64,000 bases of DNA, from NCBI GenBank assembly GCA_903827375.1, contig CAIKHZ010000304.1, forward strand, positions 1-64,000, written 5' to 3'. Within the stretch, counting starts at the first letter, position 1. Each line of letters opens with the position of its first letter. Shown here one piece after another: positions 1-9,384 of this stretch. The notes beneath the pieces were generated by a model. That model was not told the origin of the DNA and ran no database searches. It was given only the letters and a program-made list of their open reading frames with translations. The position numbers were made by a program, and so were the translations under genes. The stretch comes from Akkermansiaceae bacterium. Its GTDB lineage: Bacteria; Verrucomicrobiota; Verrucomicrobiia; Verrucomicrobiales; Akkermansiaceae.

Positions 1-195
1 ACCGCCAAATGATGTCACTGCGCTGTATTCATCCTGCTTCCACGCGAGCCAGCCGGTGAGCGCCAGGCCAGTGGCCAGGAACGTGAAGAGCATGGCCTCG
101 CTGTTCGAGCTGTCGAACACGCGGCAGCCAAAGAACCAGCCGGTCACCTGATAGCTCAGCATGCCAGCAACAAGCGGTAGTGGATTGCCTCCCAT
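1..195 (-). CDS. partial hypothetical membrane protein (runs off the left edge)
   Basis: Minus-strand open frame MGGNPLPLVAGMLSYQVTGWFFGCRVFDSSNSEAMLFTFLATGLALTGWLAWKQDEYSAVTSFGG with hydrophobic segments, open at the window edge. Confidence 0.3.
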   Translation of the reverse strand, partial: MGGNPLPLVAGMLSYQVTGWFFGCRVFDSSNSEAMLFTFLATGLALTGWLAWKQDEYSAVTSFGG

Positions 196-289
196 AATTG
201 TGCGCGATTCTATAGCTGGCACTCCGGCATCAATCAAGCTCAGCCTGACGGTCATCCATGAGGCATTCATGAGGCGCTTGACAGGGTGA

Positions 290-484
<195 letters not shown>

Positions 485-800
485 AGGCTGGCATAACGGT
501 ATTCGGTGTGGATGATGTTGCTGGCAGTTGATTTGGGCCGTGTGACTGCGGTCCCGGTGCCTCTGGCGGATGCGTAGCCCGTCTCAGCTTGTCGGGGGCC
601 GCCAATCCTTCGGACCGCCTCCCAAGCGGCGGCCATGCAGGCTTGCCCGAAGGAAATGTTTCCAGTCCCAAGATCAGGCTTTCCATCCGGCGGCGAAAGG
701 GCTCAATTGGAGCCTCTCGCAGATAGTCGGATGGCCTTTGATGATTTACATGGCGGCGAACTCTCTCTGCGCTGTTGCTTGCCCCTCTGTTTCCCATCTC

Positions 801-1255
801 ATGACCCGAGAAAAAATCACCCTTTCCCAGCTCGAATCCTTCCTCTTCAAGTCGGCCGACATCCTTCGCGGGAAGATGGATGCCTCGGAGTTCAAGGAAT
901 TCATCTTCGGAATGCTGTTTCTCAAACGCCTCTCCGATGAGTTCGAACTCAAGCGGACTGCCATCAAAAAGGATTTTGCCCATTTGAGCCCCGAGTTGCT
1001 GGCCGAACTTCTCGAAGACAAAACCACCTACGGCGAGACCTTTTTCGTGCCGGTACGTGCGCGCTGGCATGCATCGTGGACCGATGAAAATGGCGAAATG
1101 GTCCCGGCCCTCAAGGATCTTAAGCACGACATCGGCAAGCTCCAGCTCAAGCGCCTCGGCGACACCGATTTCAAGGCCGAGAACCAACTGCTTCTCCAAC
1201 AGGTCAACGACCGCATCACAGACCTCTTCAAGGCCAACGGCCTGACAGACGACAG
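801..1255 (+). pseudogene. hsdM: truncated type I restriction-modification methyltransferase subunit (HsdM N-terminal domain)
   Basis: [49 protein letters not shown]... is a typical HsdM N-terminal domain; no catalytic MTase domain follows. Confidence 0.75.
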
Positions 1256-1281
1256 CCCAGGGCAACGCCCTGGGAAAACGT

Positions 1282-1545
1282 GTGCCACAGGAAGCCGCCC
1301 GCATCCTCGACCACATCTTCGCCAATCCCTTCATCTCCATCGCCCGCCACGCCGAGCGGGTGGGTGTCTCCTACCAGAAGGCACAGCGCGGCGTGGAATT
1401 CTGGGTCGAGGAGGGACTCCTGCGGGAGGGCACCGGCCAGCAACGCAACCGAATCTATGTGGCCAACGAAATCTTCCAGATCATGGCAGCCCCTTCCCTG
1501 CCGGTGAACGCGGAACCCTCACCTCCCGAATCGACGCATGCCTGA
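1282..1545 (+). pseudogene. C-terminal fragment of Fic family protein (winged-helix end)
   Basis: [59 protein letters not shown] resembles Fic protein C-terminal helix-turn-helix; HPFxxGNG catalytic core absent. Confidence 0.6.
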
Positions 1546-1632
1546 ACCATCATCCAACCGCGCCCTGAAAGCAGAACGTACCGAAACACTCCAGTCGCTC
1601 GACGGGTTTCTCGCCGGATTGGGGGATTTGAT

Positions 1633-2042
1633 ATGAGTGCGCCTAACGATTGGAAAAGGCGAGTGTCAAAGACTTGTGCCAGATAGGCCGAGGTCGTTTG
1701 ATCAGTGGTGAAGAAATAGAGCAACACCCAGGCATCTATCCTGTTTTCTCATCTCAATCAAAAGACAACGGGAGGATGGGAGCCATCGACACCTTCGATT
1801 TTGAAGGTGAATATGTCACATGGACAACTGACGGTGCTTATGCCGGCACAGTCTTTCATAGGACAGGGAAGTTTAATTGCACAAACGTATGCGGGACGCT
1901 TGCGGCTAAAGACCCCGATTTGAGTTTGGCCTTCTTGGCATACAAGCTGGCTACGTGCGCAAAAGATCACGTCTCTTATGTGGGTAAGCCAAGTTCGGCA
2001 CGATCACAACCCACACCGAAAAACTCTTTTACCGCTGGGTAG
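1633..2042 (+). pseudogene. hsdS: frameshifted and truncated type I restriction specificity subunit (HsdS) fragment
   Basis: MSAPNDWK in frame from 1633, continuing in another frame as KASVKDLCQIGRGRLISGEEIEQHPGIYPVFSSQSKDNGRMGAIDTFDFEGEYVTWTTDGAYAGTVFHRTGKFNCTNVCGTL. Confidence 0.65.
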
Positions 2043-2048
2043 GACCAT

Positions 2049-2243
2049 GTGAATTTCAACTGGCGCTTGATCAAGGCACCCATGTTTGTGATCGACTACG
2101 TGATCGTGCATGAGCTGGCCCATCTCATGGAATCCAACCACTCCCCCCGATTCTGGAACATGGTTCGCGCCAAAGCACCTTCCACAGAAAAGGCCAAGAC
2201 GTGGCTAAAAGAGCACGGCCAGATTCTTGAAGAGGAAGTTTGA
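2049..2243 (+). pseudogene. C-terminal fragment of YgjP-like metallopeptidase (M48/DUF45)
   Basis: FNWRLIKAPMFVIDYVIVHELAHLMESNHSPRFWNMVRAKAP...WLKEHG; HELAH motif, N-terminal half missing. Confidence 0.65.
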
Positions 2244-2388
2244 GGAGGGCTCAGGCATTGCATTCCTCACTAGCGCGGCAAATAGCCATGTGTGGCGGAT
2301 CATGAATGTTAGAAGTTGGCTTTGGTGGTGAAGGCCGTTGGAAGCTCTGGTAGCCGGAGCGGAGGGCGAACAATAGGGGTTGTCAGTT

Positions 2389-3072
2389 TCAGCCTTTGAC
2401 TCCCAGTGCGCGGAGGACTTCCGGGGCAATCACCATCTTGCATCCTTCGGCGGCCGGATGAATGCCATCAGGAATATACTTGTTGAACAGGGCGGGATCG
2501 TCTTTGAGGATCTTTTCCCAATTCAGGTAATGGTCGATGAGCATGAGACGGTGGTTTCTGGCGATGTCGCGGACCATCTGGTTATAGTCCTTGATTTTGG
2601 GCCGTTGCTCCAAATTGCCACCGATCGGCGGATTCATGACCATGAGAATAATTTCACAGCGGGAGTTGGCTTTAAGCAACCGCTTGATCATGTCCTCGTA
2701 ATAACCGCGCGCCTGCTGGACCGAAGTCTTGTATTGCAAATACGCATCATTGATAGAAAACTCGATAATCACCGTGTCCGGTTTGTTCGCAATCACGCGC
2801 TGATCGAGATTCTCCGCGCCCCACTTCGACCACATGCCGCTCTTGGCGCTGTTGATGAGCTTGGCCTTGCTGGGGTAGTTGCGCTCGAGTGCCGCCTGCA
2901 CCTCGCTCACCCATGGCGCACCGTCCGTCAGGCTGGTTCCATACGTCACCACGGTCTGTGACTTGCCTGATTCCAGGTTGGCGACCAGCGTGCTCTTGCT
3001 TGCCGCCTCACAGGCGACTGCGGAAAACAGACATAGAATTGATAGAATTACACTGAGTTTGGTTCGTTGCAT
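2389..3072 (-). CDS. secreted SGNH/GDSL hydrolase family protein
   Basis: Signal peptide MQRTKLSVILSILCLFSAVACEA; YGTSLTDG and DGIHPAAEG blocks. Confidence 0.8.
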   Translation of the reverse strand: MQRTKLSVILSILCLFSAVACEAASKSTLVANLESGKSQTVVTYGTSLTDGAPWVSEVQAALERNYPSKAKLINSAKSGMWSKWGAENLDQRVIANKPDTVIIEFSINDAYLQYKTSVQQARGYYEDMIKRLLKANSRCEIILMVMNPPIGGNLEQRPKIKDYNQMVRDIARNHRLMLIDHYLNWEKILKDDPALFNKYIPDGIHPAAEGCKMVIAPEVLRALGVKG

Positions 3073-3166
3073 GGTATTGTGGGTTGTTGCCTCGGCGAAG
3101 AAAGGGGGGGGGATACACGGGGTGCATGGCGGCTTTGATAATCGTGCCTTGGACCCTGTCGACCGC

Positions 3167-3274
3167 TCAGCCCGCCATATCCTTGAGCTTCTTGAGCGGC
3201 CGGACCTTGACCACCGCAGACGCAGGCTTGGCCTTGAAACACTTGTCTTTGATGGATGCTTGCTTGGTGGCCAT
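3167..3274 (-). CDS. small lysine-rich ORF (35 aa), hypothetical
   Basis: ATG..TGA frame MATKQASIKDKCFKAKPASAVVKVRPLKKLKDMAG; absent from the ORF track because of length. Confidence 0.35.
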   Translation of the reverse strand: MATKQASIKDKCFKAKPASAVVKVRPLKKLKDMAG

Positions 3275-3493
3275 GCGCGGAGGTCATAGGAACGGCGGGG
3301 CAATGTCAAGACGATCAATCCCGACAGCAATTTCTGGGCAGTTGGCTTGCAGGCAGGACGCCGCTATGATAACCAATTGCCGCCGGAAGAATAAATCGCC
3401 TGGGGGATCACCGCACAAAAATCCGCCCTGTGCGGAGGTTTTTCCTCCGCCATGACAATTGACAGCCCCCCTGCAGCCCGCCATAATGCAACC

Positions 3494-4240
3494 ATGCAAC
3501 GTTTTGCCAACAAGACAGTGGTGGTCACCGGGGGTGGTCGTGGAATCGGACAGGAAATCGCCCGCGCCTTGGCCGCCGAGGGTGCAAAAGTGGCCGTGGT
3601 CAGCCGGAGTGCGGCGAGTTGCGGGAAAGCCGCCGAGGAAATCAATGCCGAGTATCCCGGGTCTGCGACGGCCTATGCGGTGGACGTTGCGGACCACGCG
3701 GCGGTGCAGGATTTGGCCAAACGCATCGGCGAGGACCTCGGCACGGTCAATATCCTCGTCAATAACGCAGGAGTGACCCGCGATGGCTTGCTCATGCGCA
3801 TGAAAGAGGAAGATTGGGATACCGTGCTCGACACCAATCTCAAAGGTGCCTTCAACACGGTTAAAGCCTTCATGCGCGTCCTGATGAAAGCCGAGGACCC
3901 TCGCATCATCAATATCGCTTCGGTCATTGGCCTGATAGGCAATGCCGGCCAGACCAATTACTCCGCCAGCAAGGCCGGCTTGATCGGCTTCACCAAGGCG
4001 GTGGCTCGCGAATTGGCCGGCCGAGCGGTCACTTGCAACGCCGTTGCGCCAGGGTTCATCACCACCGACATGACCGCCGATCTGCCCCAAGCCGTCCGCG
4101 AGGCTGTGCTCCAGAAAATCCCACTCAGTGACTTCGGCAACACCGCCGATATCGCCGCTCTCGTCGTGTTCCTAGCCAGCCCCGCTGCTCGCTACATCAC
4201 CGGCCAGGTCATCGCCGTCGATGGCGGCATGACCATGTGA
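3494..4240 (+). CDS. fabG: 3-oxoacyl-ACP reductase FabG (SDR family)
   Basis: TGGGRGIG cofactor motif, NNAG, YSASKAGLIGFTKA; start chosen at internal ATG MQRFANKTVVVTGG. Confidence 0.85.
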   Translation: MQRFANKTVVVTGGGRGIGQEIARALAAEGAKVAVVSRSAASCGKAAEEINAEYPGSATAYAVDVADHAAVQDLAKRIGEDLGTVNILVNNAGVTRDGLLMRMKEEDWDTVLDTNLKGAFNTVKAFMRVLMKAEDPRIINIASVIGLIGNAGQTNYSASKAGLIGFTKAVARELAGRAVTCNAVAPGFITTDMTADLPQAVREAVLQKIPLSDFGNTADIAALVVFLASPAARYITGQVIAVDGGMTM

Positions 4241-4292
4241 TCCAACTGCGGAAAATCTGAAATCTCAAATCCCAAAGTCCACAAGCACTCGC

Positions 4293-4781
4293 ATGGAATT
4301 GATCTTATTGCGTCACGGCAAAGCGGAGCCAACCCACCCTTTGGGCGACGCTTCCCGTGCCCTCGTTGACAAAGGAAGCAAGCAGGCACGCAAGGCGGGC
4401 CGTTTGCTTAAAGCCGCTGGCCTCGTTCCGGAAATCGTACTCACCAGTCCGTTGGTTCGGGCCGTGCAGACCGCCGAGGACTTTTGCCATGCCGCCGGAC
4501 TCCCCGGCCCGGTGATCCAAGGGTGGCTCGCTTGTGGCTGCTTCCCCGAAACCGCCTTGGCGGAATTGGCCGCTTTTCATGATTTTAAACGCGTCGCCAT
4601 CGTCGGCCATGAGCCGGACCTCTCCCGCCTCATCCAATGGTGCCTCGGTGCCTACGGCGAGGCCATCGAAGTGAAAAAGGGTTCCTTGGCCTGCTTGCGC
4701 CTCTCTCCGCCTAACCGTTACGGCACTTTGCTTTACCTCGTCCCCCCAAAGCTCGCCAGCCAGGAGCCGGACGAGCGCTGA
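4293..4781 (+). CDS. sixA: phosphohistidine phosphatase SixA-like (histidine phosphatase family)
   Basis: MELILLRHGKAEP (RHG motif), TSPLVRAVQTAE, VGHEPDLS. Confidence 0.8.
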   Translation: MELILLRHGKAEPTHPLGDASRALVDKGSKQARKAGRLLKAAGLVPEIVLTSPLVRAVQTAEDFCHAAGLPGPVIQGWLACGCFPETALAELAAFHDFKRVAIVGHEPDLSRLIQWCLGAYGEAIEVKKGSLACLRLSPPNRYGTLLYLVPPKLASQEPDER

Positions 4782-4855
4782 CGATCCACGGCCTTGGAAG
4801 TCCTTGATCCGGAATATGAGCTTGTGCTGCAGCGGCATATTGGCAGTCTCTGCGC

Positions 4856-5941
4856 ATGCGTATCGGCATTTTATGGCTTACGATTTGCGGTCCCTTGGTT
4901 CTGGCAGCCGAGCGGACGAACCATGAAGGACGGGCGTTGGGGGCGTTGCCGGTGGTCAAAGTTCCTTTGTTGTTCAACACACTGGAAGCGGATGCGGTGC
5001 TCGCTGCGATGCAAATCATGCCTCGTGACAATCCATGGAACGAGGACATTTCAAAGCGTCCGCTCTTGCCAAACAGTGAGGCAATGATCGCACGCATCAG
5101 TGCTGATTTGGCCCCCAACCGCCGTACCCTGAGGCTTTTTACCGGAATGAACTTTGTGCTGGTTCCCGACAACCAACCCCTCGTGCCGGTGAAGTTCCAG
5201 GATTACCCGGCCGAATCCGATCTCAACGGCGGTACGTCGCCAACCGGCCTCTATCCGATTCCCGGAAACCTGCCGGTGGAATCTTGGCCTGCGGGTACCG
5301 ATACGCTCACCCTCGGGCAATGGCAACAGGACATTGCCAAGCGCGGTGGCGACCGCCACGCCATCATCGTCCAACCCGGAAGCGGCAGGTTCTTTGAAAC
5401 CTGGCAAACCAAACTCACAGGCAATGAGTGGCAGGCATCCAATGGCGCGATTTTTTCATTAAACTCCAACAACCTGCGCCCGGCCGGTTGGACCTCCGGC
5501 GACGCGGCGGGCCTGCCAATGTTTCCGGCACTCGTGCGTTTTGATGAATGCCAGCGCGGCAAGGTCGAACACGCCCTGCGGCTGGTGGTTAAGCGCACCC
5601 GGTTGGGACCGCTCTATCCGGCCACTCACGCCGCCTCAGTGGGGCGCACCAGCGACGCGGATATTCCCGCCATGGGACAGCGCCTGCGCCTCAAGGCCAG
5701 CTTCGCAATTCCGCCAAGTTGGAGCCTGCAGGAGAAAGCGGTGCTGCTGGCGCTCAAAAAACATGGGGCCATCGTTGCCGACAATGGCGGCTTTTTCTCC
5801 GTGTCCATCACGCCGGATGATCGCTATCCGAAGGGCTGCTTTGATCACATCAGCAGCCTTGGCATTGGCAACTTCGAGGTGATCCAACCCAGTGCTTCGA
5901 TGCAGGCGAAACCCTCACCGGCCGCGAATTCCAAAAGTTAG
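4856..5941 (+). CDS. conserved hypothetical secreted protein
   Basis: 361 aa ORF with N-terminal signal-like segment MRIGILWLTICGPLVLA. Confidence 0.55.
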   Translation: MRIGILWLTICGPLVLAAERTNHEGRALGALPVVKVPLLFNTLEADAVLAAMQIMPRDNPWNEDISKRPLLPNSEAMIARISADLAPNRRTLRLFTGMNFVLVPDNQPLVPVKFQDYPAESDLNGGTSPTGLYPIPGNLPVESWPAGTDTLTLGQWQQDIAKRGGDRHAIIVQPGSGRFFETWQTKLTGNEWQASNGAIFSLNSNNLRPAGWTSGDAAGLPMFPALVRFDECQRGKVEHALRLVVKRTRLGPLYPATHAASVGRTSDADIPAMGQRLRLKASFAIPPSWSLQEKAVLLALKKHGAIVADNGGFFSVSITPDDRYPKGCFDHISSLGIGNFEVIQPSASMQAKPSPAANSKS

Positions 5942-5981
5942 TTCAGGGGGAATTGCGGTGACGAATCCCAGTTTCATGATG

Positions 5982-6578
5982 CTATTTTCGTGGGTTGGCT
6001 GTCTTGGCTGTCCGGGTCGATCCGGAATCATAGGCTTGGGAATGCTCAAGGTGCGCCTGCCAGTTGCCCGTGTACACCTTGGCCAGAGCCTCATCCTTGA
6101 TAACTAACAAATTCTCGGAATTGCCGGTCTCGGCGGCTTTGGTGAAATTGAACGATCCGGTCAGAACCGTTTTGCAATCGATGATCATGATCTTGTTGTG
6201 TGCAATGGCATGTTTCGAGTCGATGTAGGTTGGGATATTGGCGTGTGCCACGAAATCCGCTGACGAGTATTGACCGGTGCTATTGGACTTATCGAGGATC
6301 ACTTGGACATCGACGCCGCGCTTCTTGGCGTCGGCCAGAGCTTTGGCAATCGGAGTGCTGGTGAACGAATATGCCTGGACCAAGATACTGGTGGTGGCCC
6401 GGCCCAAGTTTTCCACCACCGCTTCCGTGCAGCCGCCGTGCGGCGAAAAGAAGACCTGGATGTTATCGGCGGCGCTGGCCACCGCCAAGAGCGGCAGGAT
6501 TAGCGTGAAGCGGATCGATAACCATGAGAAGGTGGGCAATGGGAATAGCCGGACGCGAGTGCCTGGGTTTGCACGCAT
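5982..6578 (-). CDS. secreted phospholipase D-like nuclease
   Basis: HAIAHNKIMIIDCKTVLTGSFNFTKAAETGNSENLLVI, the HxK(x4)D PLD motif; signal peptide upstream. Confidence 0.8.
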   Translation of the reverse strand: MRANPGTRVRLFPLPTFSWLSIRFTLILPLLAVASAADNIQVFFSPHGGCTEAVVENLGRATTSILVQAYSFTSTPIAKALADAKKRGVDVQVILDKSNSTGQYSSADFVAHANIPTYIDSKHAIAHNKIMIIDCKTVLTGSFNFTKAAETGNSENLLVIKDEALAKVYTGNWQAHLEHSQAYDSGSTRTAKTANPRK

Positions 6579-7105
6579 GAGAAAACAGGGTTTGGATGAA
6601 AACAAGGGTTGGAGGGGCGGAGGAAATGAAACGGAGGAATGAAGCGGAGGTGAAATGACAAGCCGCAGGGTGGAGGAGCCATGCGTCGGGCGGAGAAACC
6701 GAGCACTCGGAAAAGTCCCCTGTGCGGAATCTAAGCTTCCATTGGATTTCTCCAAGACAAATGTTCTGGCTAACTGTTCTGGCTTGGGGAGTGCTTGAAA
6801 TTCATCCGCGCTGCCTAGCATGGGTTCACTGGCCTCCCATGTCAGGTTTGTCTCCATATAAGCCTTCGTGAATGGATTTGAGGGGATAGACCACCCTTCG
6901 ACTGAATTTGGCATCGACTCCCGCTGCACGGTATTCCACCGGTGATTGTCCGGCAGGTTTTGGATCGTCACGCGGCTCGATCGTCTAGTCACCGCCACGG
7001 GGACCCTGTCCTGCCGGTTGCGTCTGTCGGTTGCGTCTTGCCGAAACTCGATGCAGACGCCATCCTAGCGGCGGCAAAGGTTAGCAAGCTCCTCGTTTCT
7101 CCCAT

Positions 7106-8812
7106 ATGTCCACTTGGCGACCGATTTCCCCACCCCGATTCTGGCAGCGCTGGCTGCCAGAACGGCTGCATGAACCGGCCCGCTGGTTCGTGAAACTCAC
7201 CCTCCTTGGGTTGATCATCGGCTGTGGAATCGCGTTCTTTTATTTCCTTTTGGCGAGCCGTTTTGATTTGAACGAGGTGGCGCGACTGCCTGCGGATCCG
7301 ATTTACTATGACCGCCGGGGGAAGGAATTGCCGTCGCCAGCGGGTGCGGGGCGCCGCTTGGTCACCCGCCAGGACATTCCGGCGTTTTTGGTGCAGGCCC
7401 TGCAAGCCCGAGAGGACGCGAGGTTTTTCCAACACGGCGGGGTGGACGTGTGGGGGTTGGGCCGGGCCACTCTGCGCAACATCAAGGACCGAGATTTCAC
7501 CCAGGGTGCCTCGACCCTCAGCATGCAATTGGCCCGCAATACCTTCGAGATCCGTGCCAAGTCGCTGCACCGGAAATTCCTTGAAATCGCCCTGACCCTG
7601 CGCATTGAGGCCCACTACTCGAAGGACGCCATCCTGACCAGTTACCTCAACCGGATCTACTTCGGTTCCGGCTGCCACGGCATCGAACAGGCTGCCAAGA
7701 CATATTTTGGCAAGGCCACTCGCGACCTCAATGAGGGCGAATGTGCGCTGATTGTGGGCATTATCCGCGGCCCCCACCTGTACTCACCACTGCGCCATTT
7801 CACCGCCGCCCTCGAACAGCGCAACCAAACGCTTGCTCGCATGCTCACCATGGGCTTCATCGATCAGACGCGCCTAGCCGCCATTCGCTCTCAAACCATC
7901 ATTCTCGCCAACGACGAGCAAATCCAGCCGTCCTACGCCCTCCAAGCCATTCAGCGCGAACTCTATCAAATCCTCGACGAGCGCGACATCCGCCTTGGCG
8001 GCCTCCACGTCAATACCACCCTCGACGCCGCTTGGCAGGAGCGCTTGGATATCGAACTCACCCGCGCCGTTGCCGCTTTGGAACAGGAAAAATCCTGGAA
8101 CCACCCGACCCACGCCGCCTATCAGACGGGCAATAAGCCGCTCTACGTGCAGTATGCCGCAGTGACCACCGAGATTCGCAGCGGGGCCATTCTTGCCCTC
8201 ATTGGTGGCCGAGACTACCAACACTCGCGCTTCGACCGCACCCGTTCAACCCGCGATCTGGGCTCAGCCTTTGAACCGTTCGTCGCCGCTGCCGCCGCAG
8301 AACGGGGTAAACTCGTCCTGCCCGGCAAACCCGTGCAAACCGGTCGCCAAATCGGCCCCGCAGAAGTCGAACGAATTGCCAAACGCTGCGGTCTGGCTGG
8401 CCCCTTCCTCCTCCAAACCGAAGATTTGTTCCGTGGCAGCGTGGCCGCCACCCCCAACGAAATGTCCGTCGGGCTGGCTACCCTCGGCAATCGCGGCAAG
8501 CGTCCCAAATCATTCCTGATTCTCGACATCCGCGATGCCGACGGTAAATCACTCTACTCTGCCACCCCTGAACTCAGCCCCGCCATCAGCCCAAACGCTG
8601 CCCTAGATGCCACCAGCGTCATGCGCCGCCATGCCGGTACCCGCTGTTTTACAGGTGCCACCGGCTCCGAACGTGACGCTTGGACGCTGCGCCTCGGGCC
8701 CGGCGGCGCCACCGCCATCTGGATCGGCTTTGACGACCCCATCGTCATCGCCAGCGAGCGCCGCCTCAAGTCGCTGCTCGATGAATTCGTCGAGCGCCTC
8801 GGGAATGAATAA
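7106..8812 (+). CDS. penicillin-binding protein with GT51 peptidoglycan glycosyltransferase domain and degenerate transpeptidase domain
   Basis: GT51 motifs REDARFFQHGGVD, GASTLSMQLARN, RKFLEI; transpeptidase-like block IRSGAILALIGGRDYQHSRFDRTR...LGSAFEPF. Confidence 0.85.
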   Translation: MSTWRPISPPRFWQRWLPERLHEPARWFVKLTLLGLIIGCGIAFFYFLLASRFDLNEVARLPADPIYYDRRGKELPSPAGAGRRLVTRQDIPAFLVQALQAREDARFFQHGGVDVWGLGRATLRNIKDRDFTQGASTLSMQLARNTFEIRAKSLHRKFLEIALTLRIEAHYSKDAILTSYLNRIYFGSGCHGIEQAAKTYFGKATRDLNEGECALIVGIIRGPHLYSPLRHFTAALEQRNQTLARMLTMGFIDQTRLAAIRSQTIILANDEQIQPSYALQAIQRELYQILDERDIRLGGLHVNTTLDAAWQERLDIELTRAVAALEQEKSWNHPTHAAYQTGNKPLYVQYAAVTTEIRSGAILALIGGRDYQHSRFDRTRSTRDLGSAFEPFVAAAAAERGKLVLPGKPVQTGRQIGPAEVERIAKRCGLAGPFLLQTEDLFRGSVAATPNEMSVGLATLGNRGKRPKSFLILDIRDADGKSLYSATPELSPAISPNAALDATSVMRRHAGTRCFTGATGSERDAWTLRLGPGGATAIWIGFDDPIVIASERRLKSLLDEFVERLGNE

Positions 8813-8865
8813 ACCATCGATCAAACCGCTTTGACACCGCAGCGCTTCTCCCACATACTTCCCGC

Positions 8866-9333
8866 ATGCAAGCCATTCAGTTCGAACAAGCCGTCGCTGC
8901 CATCCTGCAACGCGACAAGCGCTTCGACCCTCACGCGTACTTCTTTCTCAAGGATGCGCTGGACTTTACCCTCAAGCGCATCGCCGAGGGCAATGGCGGA
9001 CAGGCCCGCCACGTCAGCGGCCCCGAGCTTGTCACGGGTTTGCGGGATCTGGCCTTGGAGCAATTTGGGCCGATGGCCGCCACCCTGATGAGCGAGTGGG
9101 GCGTGCGTCAATGCGGCGACATCGGCGACATGGTCTTCCATCTCATCGAGGAACAGATTTTCGGCAAGCAGGAGAGTGACCGACCTGAAGACTTTTCAGG
9201 CAACTTCGATTTGGAGGAATCCCTGCGCATTCCCTTTATCCCCGTGTCCCGCCGCAACCCCTCCTCTACCCCTACACCAGCACCCAGCAGCCCCGCCAAC
9301 CCCCGCACGACGCAAAATTTGAAAAATTCCTGA
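8866..9333 (+). CDS. Minf_1886-like (Verrucomicrobia/Planctomycetes-restricted) protein
   Basis: FEQAVAAILQRDKRFDPHAYFFLKDALDFTLKR...HVSGPELVTGLRDLALEQFGPMAATLMSEWGV. Confidence 0.75.
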   Translation: MQAIQFEQAVAAILQRDKRFDPHAYFFLKDALDFTLKRIAEGNGGQARHVSGPELVTGLRDLALEQFGPMAATLMSEWGVRQCGDIGDMVFHLIEEQIFGKQESDRPEDFSGNFDLEESLRIPFIPVSRRNPSSTPTPAPSSPANPRTTQNLKNS

Positions 9334-9384
9334 ATTTGCGCGTGCCCTCCGGCGGCGTTTGCCTATACTCGCCCAGACCCTAGC

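Noticed and set aside
801-2243. Functional type I restriction-modification system
   Set aside because: MTase catalytic domain and hsdR missing; hsdS frameshifted and truncated
3284-4090. 268-aa minus ORF
   Set aside because: Antisense to fabG, which has a clear SDR signature
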